Assembly (NCBI GenBank): GCA_910577165.1
Contig: CAJTLX010000002.1
Location: 1 to 64,000 of the forward strand
From: an uncultured Lachnospiraceae bacterium
GTDB lineage: Bacteria > Bacillota > Clostridia > Lachnospirales > Lachnospiraceae
Length of the DNA: 64,000 bases
Direction: 5' to 3'
The position numbers and the translations under genes are program-made. The notes beneath the pieces are model-generated. The model saw only the letters and a list, made by a program, of their open reading frames with translations. It searched no databases and was not told the DNA's origin. Of the stretch, positions 26,546 to 35,514 are shown piece after piece (the stretch's first letter is position 1; each line of letters opens with the position of its first letter).

Positions 26546-27374
26546 AGTTTCTCACCACAACCTCGTCCACCTGCCCCCTCTTTGTCGCCTTGGAATTGAT
26601 CACGCGGTTCGCTTTTACAATGGTGATATTATAAGCCGCATACTGCTCCTTGATAAAATCGGTCGCTGAGTTGGAAAGCATAAATTTAATTTTGCGCCGA
26701 TTTAACTCGTCACAGCACTCTCTAAGCCGAATCTGCTCTGCGCGATCAAAGCCCCCCTTGGTATAGCCCGTAAAATTTGCCGTGCCGGAAACCGGATCAT
26801 AGGGCGGATCTAAATAGACGAAAGTCCCCCTCGTCACCTTTTCAAGAACCTCTTTATAATCCACACTGCTAAAACTTATCTGCGCTTTCTGAAAATAATT
26901 GCTGACGGCCCGCAAAGTTGGGATATCTACAATAGTTGGCTTTTTGTAATGTCCGAACGGGGCGTTAAACTCCCCCGAATTATTCACCCGGAAAAGTCCG
27001 TTGTAACAGGTTTTATTTAAATAAATAATCCGCGCCGCCTTCTCTATCCTGCCAAGCTGCTGATACCGTTCCTTATCCCTGTCCCAATCTCTAACCTTAT
27101 AAAAATGTTCTTCCTGATTTGGATGCTTACCCAGCTCGACAATCAATTCTTCGACATTATCCCGGATCACCTCATACATCTGGATCAGCTCAAAATTGAT
27201 ATCATTCACATATGCGATATTAGGTTGCAGTTTAAATAAAACGGCACCTCCCCCCAAAAAAGGCTCACAGTAGGAAGATACCCGTTTCGGAAATAGTGGT
27301 GCTAAATCATCTAAAAGTTGTCGTTTTCCTCCCACCCATTTTACAATGGGCGCAGCAAGATGATTTTTCCGCAT
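26538..27374 (-). CDS. DNA adenine methyltransferase (D12/Dam class) of an R-M pair
   Basis: A 278-residue N6-adenine methyltransferase. PIVKWVGGKRQLL (9-21) and EPFLGGGAVLF (37-47) form the AdoMet-binding region, and DPPYDP (189-194) is the catalytic motif. NKTCYNGLFRVNNSGEFNAPFG is the family's conserved stretch. It belongs to the Dam/M.DpnM class, many of which modify GATC; the target here is unproven. The start at 27374 follows AGAGAGGA. It protects the host against the nuclease encoded downstream, and expression of methyltransferase first fits the usual R-M logic. Confidence 0.9.
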   Translation of the reverse strand: MRKNHLAAPIVKWVGGKRQLLDDLAPLFPKRVSSYCEPFLGGGAVLFKLQPNIAYVNDINFELIQMYEVIRDNVEELIVELGKHPNQEEHFYKVRDWDRDKERYQQLGRIEKAARIIYLNKTCYNGLFRVNNSGEFNAPFGHYKKPTIVDIPTLRAVSNYFQKAQISFSSVDYKEVLEKVTRGTFVYLDPPYDPVSGTANFTGYTKGGFDRAEQIRLRECCDELNRRKIKFMLSNSATDFIKEQYAAYNITIVKANRVINSKATKRGQVDEVVVRNYE

Positions 27375-27486
27375 AATTTGTCCTCTCTTTACATACAGTC
27401 TCACCCGTCCATTCTACCACAATTCCGGAACAATTTCAATCAAAAAACTTCTGCGGACTCTATTAAAATTCAGGAAATGGACAGAA

Positions 27487-28512
27487 TTACTCCTGCGGTT
27501 TCACTTCCCTTTTAATTTCCCATGTTTTTTCCCACGCCCTATATTTCCTCTCAAGCTGCGATACATAGGGATCTTCCATCGCTTTTGCCGCCGCAATTGC
27601 CTTTGTATAGAAATTTCTATACTTTAACCACACTGATGCTTGTTTTGCCCACTCCCACAATTCTTTTGTTTTTTCTGTATCTAATGCCCTCTCTTTCTCA
27701 AGATAAACAATTTCAAATGCCTCCTCAAATATTCTCTGAAACAGATTTGTTCCCTGAATCGTTTTCTCATCCGCGCATCCTCTGGCCTCGTCAAGATATT
27801 GATGTGCTATTCCAATTTTTCCCATTCCAATATAATACCGGATTATCTTTTCGTACTGCAAAACCAGATCCCGCAATTTTCCTGATTTCGCCAATTCTAA
27901 TTGCGCCAGATAAAGGGATTCATTTTCCTCATTCTTTCCCAAAAAAGTATAGAACCGAATCAACTCCTCTCTCGTCCTCCCATCCCACTCGTTTACCGAA
28001 TCCTTCCACTGCGCGACAAGTACTTCCATCTCCGGCTTATATTCCAGTTCCTGACACAGATAAATACAATCTAAAAGATTATTTTCCGCCAGATCCTCAC
28101 TTATTACCAGTTCGGTATCGTACCCGCACGCACAGTCAAAATTCGCATTTTTTGCACGCGCAAACAGATCGCTATACTTATTTTCCGCATTATATTTTTT
28201 AAGCAGGAAAGTCAAAATCTCAAGTGCCGATCCAATCCCCTGAAAGGAATTTTGCTCGCGGTCTTTTAATTCCTCCTCAAAGAGCCAGACAATGCTTTTT
28301 TCATCCCCCTCCCTCCCATACAAAAGATAGTGGGCAAGACGCAGGCGCGCCGTATAATTTGCATCCTGCGTCCCCCATTCCTCATCCTGGTAGGGCTTGT
28401 AACAGACACTCTCCCCATGTCCTTCCTTTAGCGCGAGATAAATTTCCCTCTGCTTTAATAACTCTGTTCTCAACAGATCTAAGTACTCCCGCTTTCCGCT
28501 TCGCTCTTCCAT
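27487..28512 (-). CDS. Uncharacterised helical (TPR-like) protein
   Basis: I do not recognise this 341-residue protein. It is almost wholly helical with repeated patterns such as ANYTARLRLAHYLLYGREGD, IGSALEILTFLLKKY and EKIIRYYIGMGKIGIAHQYLDEAR that suggest tetratricopeptide-like repeats. It has no signal or membrane segment. The ATG at 28512 follows GGGGGAG. It lies downstream of DUF4132 copy 1 and rhaM on the same strand and probably shares their transcript. A cytosolic scaffold partner for the DUF4132 protein is conceivable but unsupported. Confidence 0.6.
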   Translation of the reverse strand: MEERSGKREYLDLLRTELLKQREIYLALKEGHGESVCYKPYQDEEWGTQDANYTARLRLAHYLLYGREGDEKSIVWLFEEELKDREQNSFQGIGSALEILTFLLKKYNAENKYSDLFARAKNANFDCACGYDTELVISEDLAENNLLDCIYLCQELEYKPEMEVLVAQWKDSVNEWDGRTREELIRFYTFLGKNEENESLYLAQLELAKSGKLRDLVLQYEKIIRYYIGMGKIGIAHQYLDEARGCADEKTIQGTNLFQRIFEEAFEIVYLEKERALDTEKTKELWEWAKQASVWLKYRNFYTKAIAAAKAMEDPYVSQLERKYRAWEKTWEIKREVKPQE

Positions 28513-28578
28513 AATCTCCCCCAAATACAAAAATCCTGCGCAGATCAATAAACTGCCCCTCGCAAATTTCCAATCATC

Positions 28579-28890
28579 TTAATCCAGATGAAATACCATT
28601 GTTAAATCTTCGCTTACCGGACTGTGATCCGGGTTTGTCTCCATAATATCCGCCATATAATCCCACCATTTCCGACAGATTTCCGTATCCGCGCTGCGCG
28701 CCCAAAGTTCTTCATCCTCGATTTCCAGATATCCAAACAAGAAATTGGTTTCCGGGTCAAGAAAGATCGAGTAATTGCTCCCGCCGTAAGCATGGATCAT
28801 CTCTTTCATCTCATCCCACAAAAGATTGTGGCGGCGTTCATACTCCTTAGCCATCCCCGGATACAATTTCATTTTAAAACCTTTTCTCAT
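28579..28890 (-). CDS. rhaM: L-rhamnose mutarotase family protein
   Basis: A 103-residue alpha/beta-barrel-like protein starting at 28890 after AAGGGGG. MRKGFKMKLYPGMAKEYERR, HNLLWDEMKEMIHAYG and NYSIFLDPETNFLFGYLEIE match RhaM/YiiL-type mutarotases, which interconvert the anomers of L-rhamnose. No other rhamnose gene is in the window. It begins 13 bp after DUF4132 copy 1 ends and so appears translationally linked to it, an odd pairing. Confidence 0.85.
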   Translation of the reverse strand: MRKGFKMKLYPGMAKEYERRHNLLWDEMKEMIHAYGGSNYSIFLDPETNFLFGYLEIEDEELWARSADTEICRKWWDYMADIMETNPDHSPVSEDLTMVFHLD

Positions 28891-28903
28891 CGCTTTTCCC
28901 CCT

Positions 28904-31900
28904 TTACATCGTCGCCTTTGTAATCTGCCATACCACCTCACTAAAATATCTCGCCGGGATATCCTTCATCAAACATGCCTTGTCCCCCTCGGTCTCATCA
29001 TAGATATAGCTTCCCCGCCGAATTGTTCCCGCCCGGTAAAATCTCGCGTCATAAATCGTGATCTCCTCGTTGGAACCGCCCACATAACTTCCGGAAAAAT
29101 GTAGTTCCACACCAAGCCCCAACTCCGTATCCTCGCGGTAATACGTATAGAATCCCCCGCCATCCTGCACAGAGCCGCGATACCAGCCAAGCCCGGTAAG
29201 CCTGCTTGAAAGCGACAAATCATTCAGCGTCCTCCCATTAAAGCGCGTCAGCTTTCGCGCTTCCCTCTCCTCCTCTGTCACCGTGTAAACCGAACGCTTT
29301 AACTGCTGAAACGGCTGAGTAATCTCATAGTCCTCAAGCTGCCCTTCCCAGCTTTCCTTCTCTTCCTTTGTCAGTTCCACCGGATGCACCAGACCAATTT
29401 TTCCATTTTCTGGAAGTTCATACTCATCCTCCTCCGCTGTGTTAAACGATCCATCCTCCATATAGCGAAAACTTTGCACCAGTTTTCCCTTCTCATAAAT
29501 TCCCCAGATCAATCCCATCGCAAACTGATGCATCAGCGGATTCTTTACAAAGAACTGCTCCCAGGCAGGAACACTCCACTCCCTAGATGTGGAAAGTGCC
29601 ATCTCAAGCCGCGCCCGCTGACTTGTTATCGTAGCTTTCATCTGCTTTTTTAACTGCTTAAACTCCTCGTAAGCCGCTTTTGCTATCTCTGCATCGTCCT
29701 TCGCGCCCGGCGCAGGAAGATTCTTTAATTTCTTTCCGCGCACCAAATTTTGTGTGGAGTTTTCGCCCTCCTTCGCTTCCTTCGCCTCAAACACTTCAAT
29801 TTCAAGTGCCGGGGTAATCGTTACAAGAAAAGCCCGCGTCCCGTAATCAAAACGACGCTCCATCTTTTCATCAAACCCCAAATCCGGCACAATCCGATCC
29901 GCCAACTCCTCCCTTGTAATCCCAAGTTCGGATGCCGCAAATTCAAGTGCCGTGCCCGCTGCTGCCCGCACCTGCTTAAACTTAAATTTGCGCGCAATCC
30001 CATCCACAATAAGCAATGCCTGTGGCAGAGGACTTAAACTAAGTGCCTTTACTGCCTCGCACGCGATCGCCCCCCTTGATGCCTGCGGCCACTCCTTAAT
30101 CTGACGCTCAAATTTTGTGATAATATCGCTGCCGCCGTGGATGGCTGCCACATATAAAACCCAGCGTTTCTTCGATTCCGCGCCCGCCGCAAGCCACTTG
30201 TCAAACAACTCACTTACATATACCGCAAATTCATCCGCGCGCAACACCTCCGCCAAAAACTGCGCATTCTTGCTCACCCCGCAGCCGTCCGCAGAATTAT
30301 AACACAGAAGAATCGCCTGCAAATACTCCTCCGCCGCCACTTCGCCAGAGGTCATATGCACCGCGGAAAATGGAGTTTCATACGCCCATAAAAGACCGCG
30401 CTTTCGATTTCCCTTATGCAGACTCTTCACCATCTCCTCGCGGGAAACCACCCCAGAACCATCGCTGCTCTTTACGGTATCACTCTCCATTCCCAGCGCG
30501 TTTCCCAAAACTTCCCGCACCTTCGCATTCTTTTCTTTCTCCATCGCCTGCGCAAAAAATTCCTTATAATCCGCGCCATCCTTCTGCCAGCCAAGCAGCA
30601 CGCGGATCGCAAACTCCCGCTCCGCGGCTTTTTTTGAATTTACCAGCTCCTTAATTTCTTTCTCCCAATTCTTCTTCGCCGATAAAATCTTAAACAGCTC
30701 TTCCTTTACCGCCTTCGAGCTATCCTGCGCATATTTTAGAATTTCTTTCTTGTACTCCTCCGCATTCTGGCTTAACAGTTTAAGCCCAGCCTGACGCGCA
30801 TAGGCATCCGCATTAAGAAACGCGCCCACGGTTTCCTCGCGATTTTCCTTTAAGCATTTAGAAAAATATTCCATAACACCCACAAGAAAATCTTTCTCCG
30901 TGTTGCTGTACAGACCATTTCCTATTGTGCTGACCGCCTGCACCCGGTAATACATCGGCAAATTTTCTTCCTCAAAATCTAAGAATACTTTCTCCACCCG
31001 TTTTGGATCTACTTTGTTTCCCTCCCCGGCATTTTTATTTTGCTTTTCAATCAGATTGCGGAAAAAATAAGAAGCGTGCCGGAATGTCATATAAACCTCA
31101 CAGCGGCGGAAAAATTCCTCCTCCTTAAAAATCCGGTCAAAACCAATTACGACCGCGTAATCATATCCGCCATTGTAAAAATTATTTTTATTATTACCCA
31201 GAAAACAGTTATACAGAGAATCCTGCTCCCCATACCCGCGCAGATAAGGTCTTGCCGCATCCGCATCCGCCTGAATATCCTTCTTTGTAATCTCCGCAAT
31301 CACACGCTCCCTGTACGCCGTTCTCTTCTCCTCCACAAGCTTTCGATACACCGTAGGATGCACAGGCTCTATATAAGAAAGCATCTGATTAGCGTCGCTG
31401 ATCTCCGCCTTTTCCATCACACTTAAATAAAATTCCAGATTGTGTAAAACCTGCTCTTTTAAAATATGATCAAAATTCTTTTGCATCGCCCAATAAATAT
31501 ATTTTTTTGAATCAATGCCAAAAACCTTATCAAAATTTCCTCCCACCTCGCTGATATCCAGCGGGAATCCATAACTGATCCCGCGTATGGAATCCAAGGT
31601 ATCTTTCCAGTTTACTGCCACACAGATTCTGACAATATTTTCCAGTTTGCCCGACAGCGGATAATTAAAGTATGCCGCGGCCGCAATCAGCCAAAACATT
31701 CGTCCAATCGGCTTTCCCTTGCAATTTAAGAATTCCTGCGGCACCTTATCCGAAGCAATGGCATCAAGAAGTTTTCCCTTTTCTTTCTCCCCCATATGCT
31801 TATCATAAACTTGACAGAGTGCCTCCATCAGTATGCTCTCATACTCCTGCATCAGTGCGAAATCTTCTTTTTCCACCGCCTTTATTTTCTTGTCGTTTTG

Positions 31901-32413
31901 ATATTTATGTGCAAAATACACGGTGAGCAGCACAAGGCGGCCATAATTTGTTAAGCTCTTATATTCCAAAGCTTTTTTAATATTCTCTGCCCTGCCATCC
32001 GCAACAGAAATCAATTCTGTAACCGCATGGGAAGAGAATCTATAACTAGCCATACCTGTACTCATTCCACAGACTGCCGCCCGCTTTACCGGATCAACTC
32101 CCTTAAGCCTTTGATAATTTATGTATGTTCTGTCAATTAATCGATAACAGGTGACCTCTCCCATAGCAAAGAGCAGCAAAAATATCTTTTTAATCTTCTC
32201 ATTATTCTCCCCGCGCACAGCTTCATTTGAAATGGCCCAAAGCGCGTCGGAAGTAAGTTCGGTCATATCCCGAAACTTAAATGTAGAGAGGATCTCCTCG
32301 CCCGCCTCCCCCGAAAGGAATTTTAATGCCGCCTCCTTTTCTTCCTCCACAAGACCTAACTCATCGCACATTTCCAATAATTTACTGCCCTTTTCTTTCC
32401 CCTTTTCCATCAT
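28904..32413 (-). CDS. DUF4132-domain protein, copy 1 (YehI-like)
   Basis: A 1169-residue cytosolic protein. The N-terminal two thirds are helical with HEAT-like repeats (NAEEYKKEILKYAQDSSKAV, KKAAEREFAIRVLLGWQKDG). The C-terminal 390 residues form the conserved DUF4132 core, marked by EELADRIVPDLGFDEKMERR, KKLKNLPAPGAKDD, NPLMHQFAMGLIWGIYEKGK and LTGLGWYRGSVQDGGG, ending with DIPARYFSEVVWQ. The length is close to E. coli YehI (about 1210 residues), but I see no N-terminal WGR domain. In E. coli the yehI region also holds MoxR-type AAA, vWA and SWIM genes. The two ATGs at 32413 and 32410 have only a weak site. A promoter lies at 32557-32584. Confidence 0.85.
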   Translation of the reverse strand: MMEKGKEKGSKLLEMCDELGLVEEEKEAALKFLSGEAGEEILSTFKFRDMTELTSDALWAISNEAVRGENNEKIKKIFLLLFAMGEVTCYRLIDRTYINYQRLKGVDPVKRAAVCGMSTGMASYRFSSHAVTELISVADGRAENIKKALEYKSLTNYGRLVLLTVYFAHKYQNDKKIKAVEKEDFALMQEYESILMEALCQVYDKHMGEKEKGKLLDAIASDKVPQEFLNCKGKPIGRMFWLIAAAAYFNYPLSGKLENIVRICVAVNWKDTLDSIRGISYGFPLDISEVGGNFDKVFGIDSKKYIYWAMQKNFDHILKEQVLHNLEFYLSVMEKAEISDANQMLSYIEPVHPTVYRKLVEEKRTAYRERVIAEITKKDIQADADAARPYLRGYGEQDSLYNCFLGNNKNNFYNGGYDYAVVIGFDRIFKEEEFFRRCEVYMTFRHASYFFRNLIEKQNKNAGEGNKVDPKRVEKVFLDFEEENLPMYYRVQAVSTIGNGLYSNTEKDFLVGVMEYFSKCLKENREETVGAFLNADAYARQAGLKLLSQNAEEYKKEILKYAQDSSKAVKEELFKILSAKKNWEKEIKELVNSKKAAEREFAIRVLLGWQKDGADYKEFFAQAMEKEKNAKVREVLGNALGMESDTVKSSDGSGVVSREEMVKSLHKGNRKRGLLWAYETPFSAVHMTSGEVAAEEYLQAILLCYNSADGCGVSKNAQFLAEVLRADEFAVYVSELFDKWLAAGAESKKRWVLYVAAIHGGSDIITKFERQIKEWPQASRGAIACEAVKALSLSPLPQALLIVDGIARKFKFKQVRAAAGTALEFAASELGITREELADRIVPDLGFDEKMERRFDYGTRAFLVTITPALEIEVFEAKEAKEGENSTQNLVRGKKLKNLPAPGAKDDAEIAKAAYEEFKQLKKQMKATITSQRARLEMALSTSREWSVPAWEQFFVKNPLMHQFAMGLIWGIYEKGKLVQSFRYMEDGSFNTAEEDEYELPENGKIGLVHPVELTKEEKESWEGQLEDYEITQPFQQLKRSVYTVTEEEREARKLTRFNGRTLNDLSLSSRLTGLGWYRGSVQDGGGFYTYYREDTELGLGVELHFSGSYVGGSNEEITIYDARFYRAGTIRRGSYIYDETEGDKACLMKDIPARYFSEVVWQITKATM

Positions 32414-32556
32414 TTTTAAATACCGTTACTGAAAACTTATAAAAAGCGACAAACTTTTATGTTCCATTCCTGCTTCGCCGTGTATGCTTTTATCAAATTT
32501 TAACTACTCACCGTTCCTTGTACACTCCATAAGCATAGATTCCTGACCAACGTATC

Positions 32557-32584
32557 AGTATATCTATTGACTTGAAAAGGTCAA
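32557..32584 (-). promoter_or_regulatory. Promoter for DUF4132 copy 1, partly inside the IS remnant
   Basis: On the minus strand TTGACC (32584-32579) and TATACT (32562-32557) are separated by 16 bp. The -35 overlaps the stop codon of the decayed tnpB, so the IS remnant contributes part of the promoter. Confidence 0.6.
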
Positions 32585-33335
32585 GATACCGATGGTAAAG
32601 CGATTTCTCCATATCTTTTCAGATTCAACGCTGCCTGGTAATCCCGGTCAATCACATTTCCGCATTCACATTTCAGAGGTTGTCTGAGGTAAGTAGTCTT
32701 GACAAATATTTGTTAGCCTTTGGTTTGCTTTAAAAGTTCTTTTTCGCCTTTTATTATGTTTCTTGTTTTACAGTAACTCCCTCCTTTCTTGTTTTTCTCA
32801 TCTCTTCCTGATAGGGAACGCTGCAACCTGCGTTTTCTTTTTTCCCGTATCTTTATTCTTTGCATTTTATTGATATTGTTGTATGTCTTTGCGTCAGAAC
32901 ATACAGCCAAGACCTTAATTCCCAAATCGATGCCGATTCCTTCATTATATGGTATGGCATTGGATTCTTCGCCTTCTACTCCAACGGTAATCCACCAATG
33001 AAGAACGTCATATTTTATTCTTGAATTTGTGTATTTACCCTCTGTTAGGATACGGTTTCTGCAAGATGAATCCAATTCTGTTTTTACTTATTCTTCTTTT
33101 TCGAACAGGCAAATCCTTCCACCTTGACCTGAGTCTCTGTGAACTGTATTTTTACATTATTCTGATAAAAATATGGTGGGGAGTGTTTCCCGCTTTTGAA
33201 CCGCGGGAACTTTGCAAATTCTTAAAAAAATCGTCGGTATGCGTCATATGCATCTTTGATTGCCTGTTTTATCACGTTATTCGATACCTCATTCAGCCAC
33301 ACATATTCAGGATTTTTCTTTAACTGCGTAAATTC
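32581..33335 (-). pseudogene. tnpB: tnpB remnant (RNA-guided nuclease family), frameshifted and internally deleted
   Basis: Three parts in order on the minus strand. The first is LKKNPEYVWLNEVSNNVIKQ (around 33330-33250), which runs into a frameshift and stop. The second carries the RuvC-I motif GIDLGIKVLAVCSD with HWWITVGVEGEESNAIPYN and RRLQRS (33075-32713). The third is the C-terminal zinc-finger/RuvC-III piece KCECGNVIDRDYQAALNLKR ending at 32581. About 100 residues between the second and third parts are missing. TnpB proteins are RNA-guided nucleases ancestral to Cas12; this copy cannot make an active enzyme. Confidence 0.8.
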
Positions 33336-33448
33336 TTTCCGCAAATGTAGTGAGGAGGAAATTTCCCATTCTTATCCCAATTACGCAATGTCTGGGCAGA
33401 CACACCTAAAGTTTTTGAAAATTCATTGATAGAATAATATTTGCTCAT
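33320..33448 (-). pseudogene. tnpA: IS607-type tnpA N-terminal fragment
   Basis: A 42-residue frame starting at 33448 after AAAGGG. MSKYYSINEFSKTLGVSAQT and LRNWDKNGKFPP form the MerR-like helix-turn-helix that opens IS607 serine recombinases. A stop follows where the catalytic domain should begin. A small DNA-binding peptide could still be made. Confidence 0.75.
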
Positions 33449-33775
33449 CATCAAATCCCTTTCTATACTTACATTACTCTACCAAATTAAATTATAAAAG
33501 TCAACATATATTTATAAGTTTTCATTAATTGTTGTTAGCCTCCTTATATCTTCTAAACCCTCACTTCACGCAATTATGCTGACAAATCTATTATACCACC
33601 AAACCTCTCTCAAATCAACAATTGTTTGGGAAAATTTATGAATATCTCTCTGGCCTTCTTATTGCCATAATCACCCACACAATCCACTCAGCCAAAATCA
33701 TCCCGATCCCGGACATTACACCATGTCCCATATAGATTAAATTACAAATATCACCCACCAAAACAGATTAAGAAC
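33449..33775. other. Non-coding stretch between the IS remnant and the beta-lactamase gene
   Basis: About 330 bp of AT-rich sequence. Only a short minus-strand reading (MGHGVMSGIGMILAEWIVWV and 11 more residues, about 33660-33740) resembles a membrane-protein fragment. It has no ribosome site that I trust. Otherwise nothing is recognised. Confidence 0.35.
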
Positions 33776-33804
33776 TTGACATAAAATGGGCGTTCTGATA
33801 TGAT
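33776..33804 (+). promoter_or_regulatory. Strong sigma-A promoter for the class D beta-lactamase
   Basis: A perfect TTGACA (33776-33781) and TATGAT (33799-33804) are spaced by 17 bp. No BlaI-type operator dyad overlaps it, so constitutive expression is likely. Confidence 0.8.
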
Positions 33805-33872
33805 AGATGCTAGGATATTATATTCATAGTCTTCCATATTTCACAAATATTTAAAAACAGAGGAGCATAAAA

Positions 33873-34955
33873 ATGAATTACAACTATTTAAAAATCTTTT
33901 CAAAGCTAATATGTCAGTTGATATTATGTATATTTACTTTTTCCGGATGTTCCTCCAATCTCTATCAGGAAAACGAACTATCAATTTCCAATGGTAAAGA
34001 ACTAGAAGAATTCAATATTCCAAAAGATATGGAAGCTGAGCAATCCAATACCTTAGAAAATACTACAAAGACTGAGCAATCCAAACCTTCAAAAAGCGAA
34101 TGCACAGATCAATTTGAAATCCCCACAAACGATAACAAAACATTTTCTTCCCCCGGGTCCAGCCCGCCCACTCTCGAACCCGCAATTACTGAGGAGGACT
34201 ACTCCGAATACTTTAACGATCTGAATGGCACCGCCGTTCTATATAATGCTTCCGATATGCACTACTCTATATTTCGATCCGAGCTTGCGGTGACGAGGAG
34301 ATCTCCCTGCTCCACATTCAAAATTATTTCATCGCTAATTGCTCTCGAAAATAATATTATTGAGCCGGATGATTCCATGCGCACATGGAGCGGGGAAGTG
34401 TTCTGGAACGAAAACTGGAACCGTGATATTGATTTTTACAACGCGTTTCATACATCCTGTGTCTGGTATTTCCGTGAAGTTATTGACGCTATCGGCGAAG
34501 AAAAAATGCAAGAGGAACTAAATAAACTATCATACGGCAATCTTGATATTTCTGACTGGGAAGGAAAACTGAATACAAATAACAATAATCGGGCTTTAAC
34601 AGGTTTTTGGATAGAATCATCACTTGCAATTTCACCCAAGGAACAAACTGAAGTCCTGTCGCGCATTTTTGGAACAGATTCCGTCTATTCCGAAAAAACA
34701 AAACAAGAATTAAAACGGGTTATGCAAATCGAACAATTGGAAAATTCCGAAATTTCCATATATGGAAAAACGGGGATGGGAAAGGCACATGGTATCGTTG
34801 TCGATGCATGGTTTACCGGATTCGCAGAAAATTCCCGAAGGAAAGAAACCATTTATTTTTGCGTCCATCTTGGTCAGTCAGATAATAAAAATTTTTCCAG
34901 CACTACAGCAAAGGAAATTGCAATTCAACTAATAACAAAATACTGGACATATTGA
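33873..34955 (+). CDS. Class D (OXA-type) beta-lactamase lipoprotein
   Basis: A 360-residue lipoprotein: signal with lipobox FSGC (Cys26), a long Ser/Glu/Lys linker (about 27-105), then a serine beta-lactamase domain. All class D motifs are visible: Ser147-Thr-Phe-Lys150 (STFK), Ser195-Cys-Val197 (SxV type), YGN (221-223), FWIESSLAISPKEQ with the class D Trp246, and KTG (299-301). It should hydrolyse beta-lactams at the outer face of the membrane, as in Gram-positive class D enzymes of the C. difficile CDD kind. The start follows AGAGGAG. Some such proteins are sensor domains, but no BlaR-type membrane part exists here, so an enzyme is favoured. Confidence 0.9.
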   Translation: MNYNYLKIFSKLICQLILCIFTFSGCSSNLYQENELSISNGKELEEFNIPKDMEAEQSNTLENTTKTEQSKPSKSECTDQFEIPTNDNKTFSSPGSSPPTLEPAITEEDYSEYFNDLNGTAVLYNASDMHYSIFRSELAVTRRSPCSTFKIISSLIALENNIIEPDDSMRTWSGEVFWNENWNRDIDFYNAFHTSCVWYFREVIDAIGEEKMQEELNKLSYGNLDISDWEGKLNTNNNNRALTGFWIESSLAISPKEQTEVLSRIFGTDSVYSEKTKQELKRVMQIEQLENSEISIYGKTGMGKAHGIVVDAWFTGFAENSRRKETIYFCVHLGQSDNKNFSSTTAKEIAIQLITKYWTY

Positions 34956-35095
34956 TCTAAATTTTTATCTCTTTAAATGTGTAGAATTTTTCTTTCTGTT
35001 GTACAAAATAAATTATTTTGCGGAAAAATCGGACAAACATCGGAGTTTTAACCAAATTCCGGTTAAATAAAATGTTAAGAAAGGTAGGTTTTATA

Positions 35096-35506
35096 ATGAA
35101 CACAAAAGTAGTCCTTATCTCAATTGATGGAATGTGTCCGGACGGAGTGCTGCAATGCGGACATCCCTTTGTCAAGAAGCTAATGGAGTGGGGAACTTAT
35201 ACCCTACAGGGGAAAACCGAACTGCCAAGTGTTACTCTGCCATACCATACTTCCATGTTTTACAGTCTCCCGCCGGAGCGGCATGGTATCCTGACCAATA
35301 CATACACCCCTCCGGTTCGTCCGGTGGACGGGATTGTTGAACTTTTGCACAGGGCAAATAAAAAATCTTTTGCCCCCGGTCAAAAACTTGAAAGGGCAAG
35401 TATCTTAGATATTGCCCCAACCGTCGCCCGCCTGATGAACTTAGAGAGTCCAAAAGAATGGCGGGGGAAGCCTGCCCCAATTGTTTTTGTCAGAAATGAT
35501 CTTTAG
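35096..35506 (+). CDS. Alkaline-phosphatase / nucleotide-pyrophosphatase family protein with internal deletion
   Basis: A 136-residue frame. The first 85 residues match the start of the family: VVLISIDGMCPDG with the metal-binding Asp, TELPSVTLPYHTSMFYSLPP with the nucleophile Thr region, and ERHGILTNTYTPP. The last 45 residues (RASILDIAPTVARLMNLESP, EWRGKP) match its extreme C-terminus. About 120-150 residues that carry the remaining metal ligands are missing, yet the frame is kept. It is probably inactive. The start follows AAAGGTAGG, and the stop is 8 bp before the Rrf2 gene, whose translation it may couple. Confidence 0.7.
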   Translation: MNTKVVLISIDGMCPDGVLQCGHPFVKKLMEWGTYTLQGKTELPSVTLPYHTSMFYSLPPERHGILTNTYTPPVRPVDGIVELLHRANKKSFAPGQKLERASILDIAPTVARLMNLESPKEWRGKPAPIVFVRNDL

Positions 35507-35514
35507 GAGGAGCC

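Larger units (their letters stand above)
32581..33448 (-). mobile_element. Decayed IS607-type element
   Basis: A MerR-like tnpA N-terminal fragment is followed directly by a frameshifted, internally deleted tnpB, the gene order of IS607 elements. The recombinase catalytic domain is absent, so the copy cannot move by itself. IS607 elements lack terminal inverted repeats, so exact ends cannot be fixed from this copy alone. Confidence 0.75.

Noticed and set aside
28224..28514. + strand open frames across 27.5-32.4 kb
   Set aside because: Pro/Ser/His-rich antisense readings of the DUF4132, rhaM and helical-protein genes.
32713..33075. Intact small gene of 120 residues
   Set aside because: It is the RuvC-I-containing middle part of a frameshifted tnpB, with other pieces in different frames on both sides.
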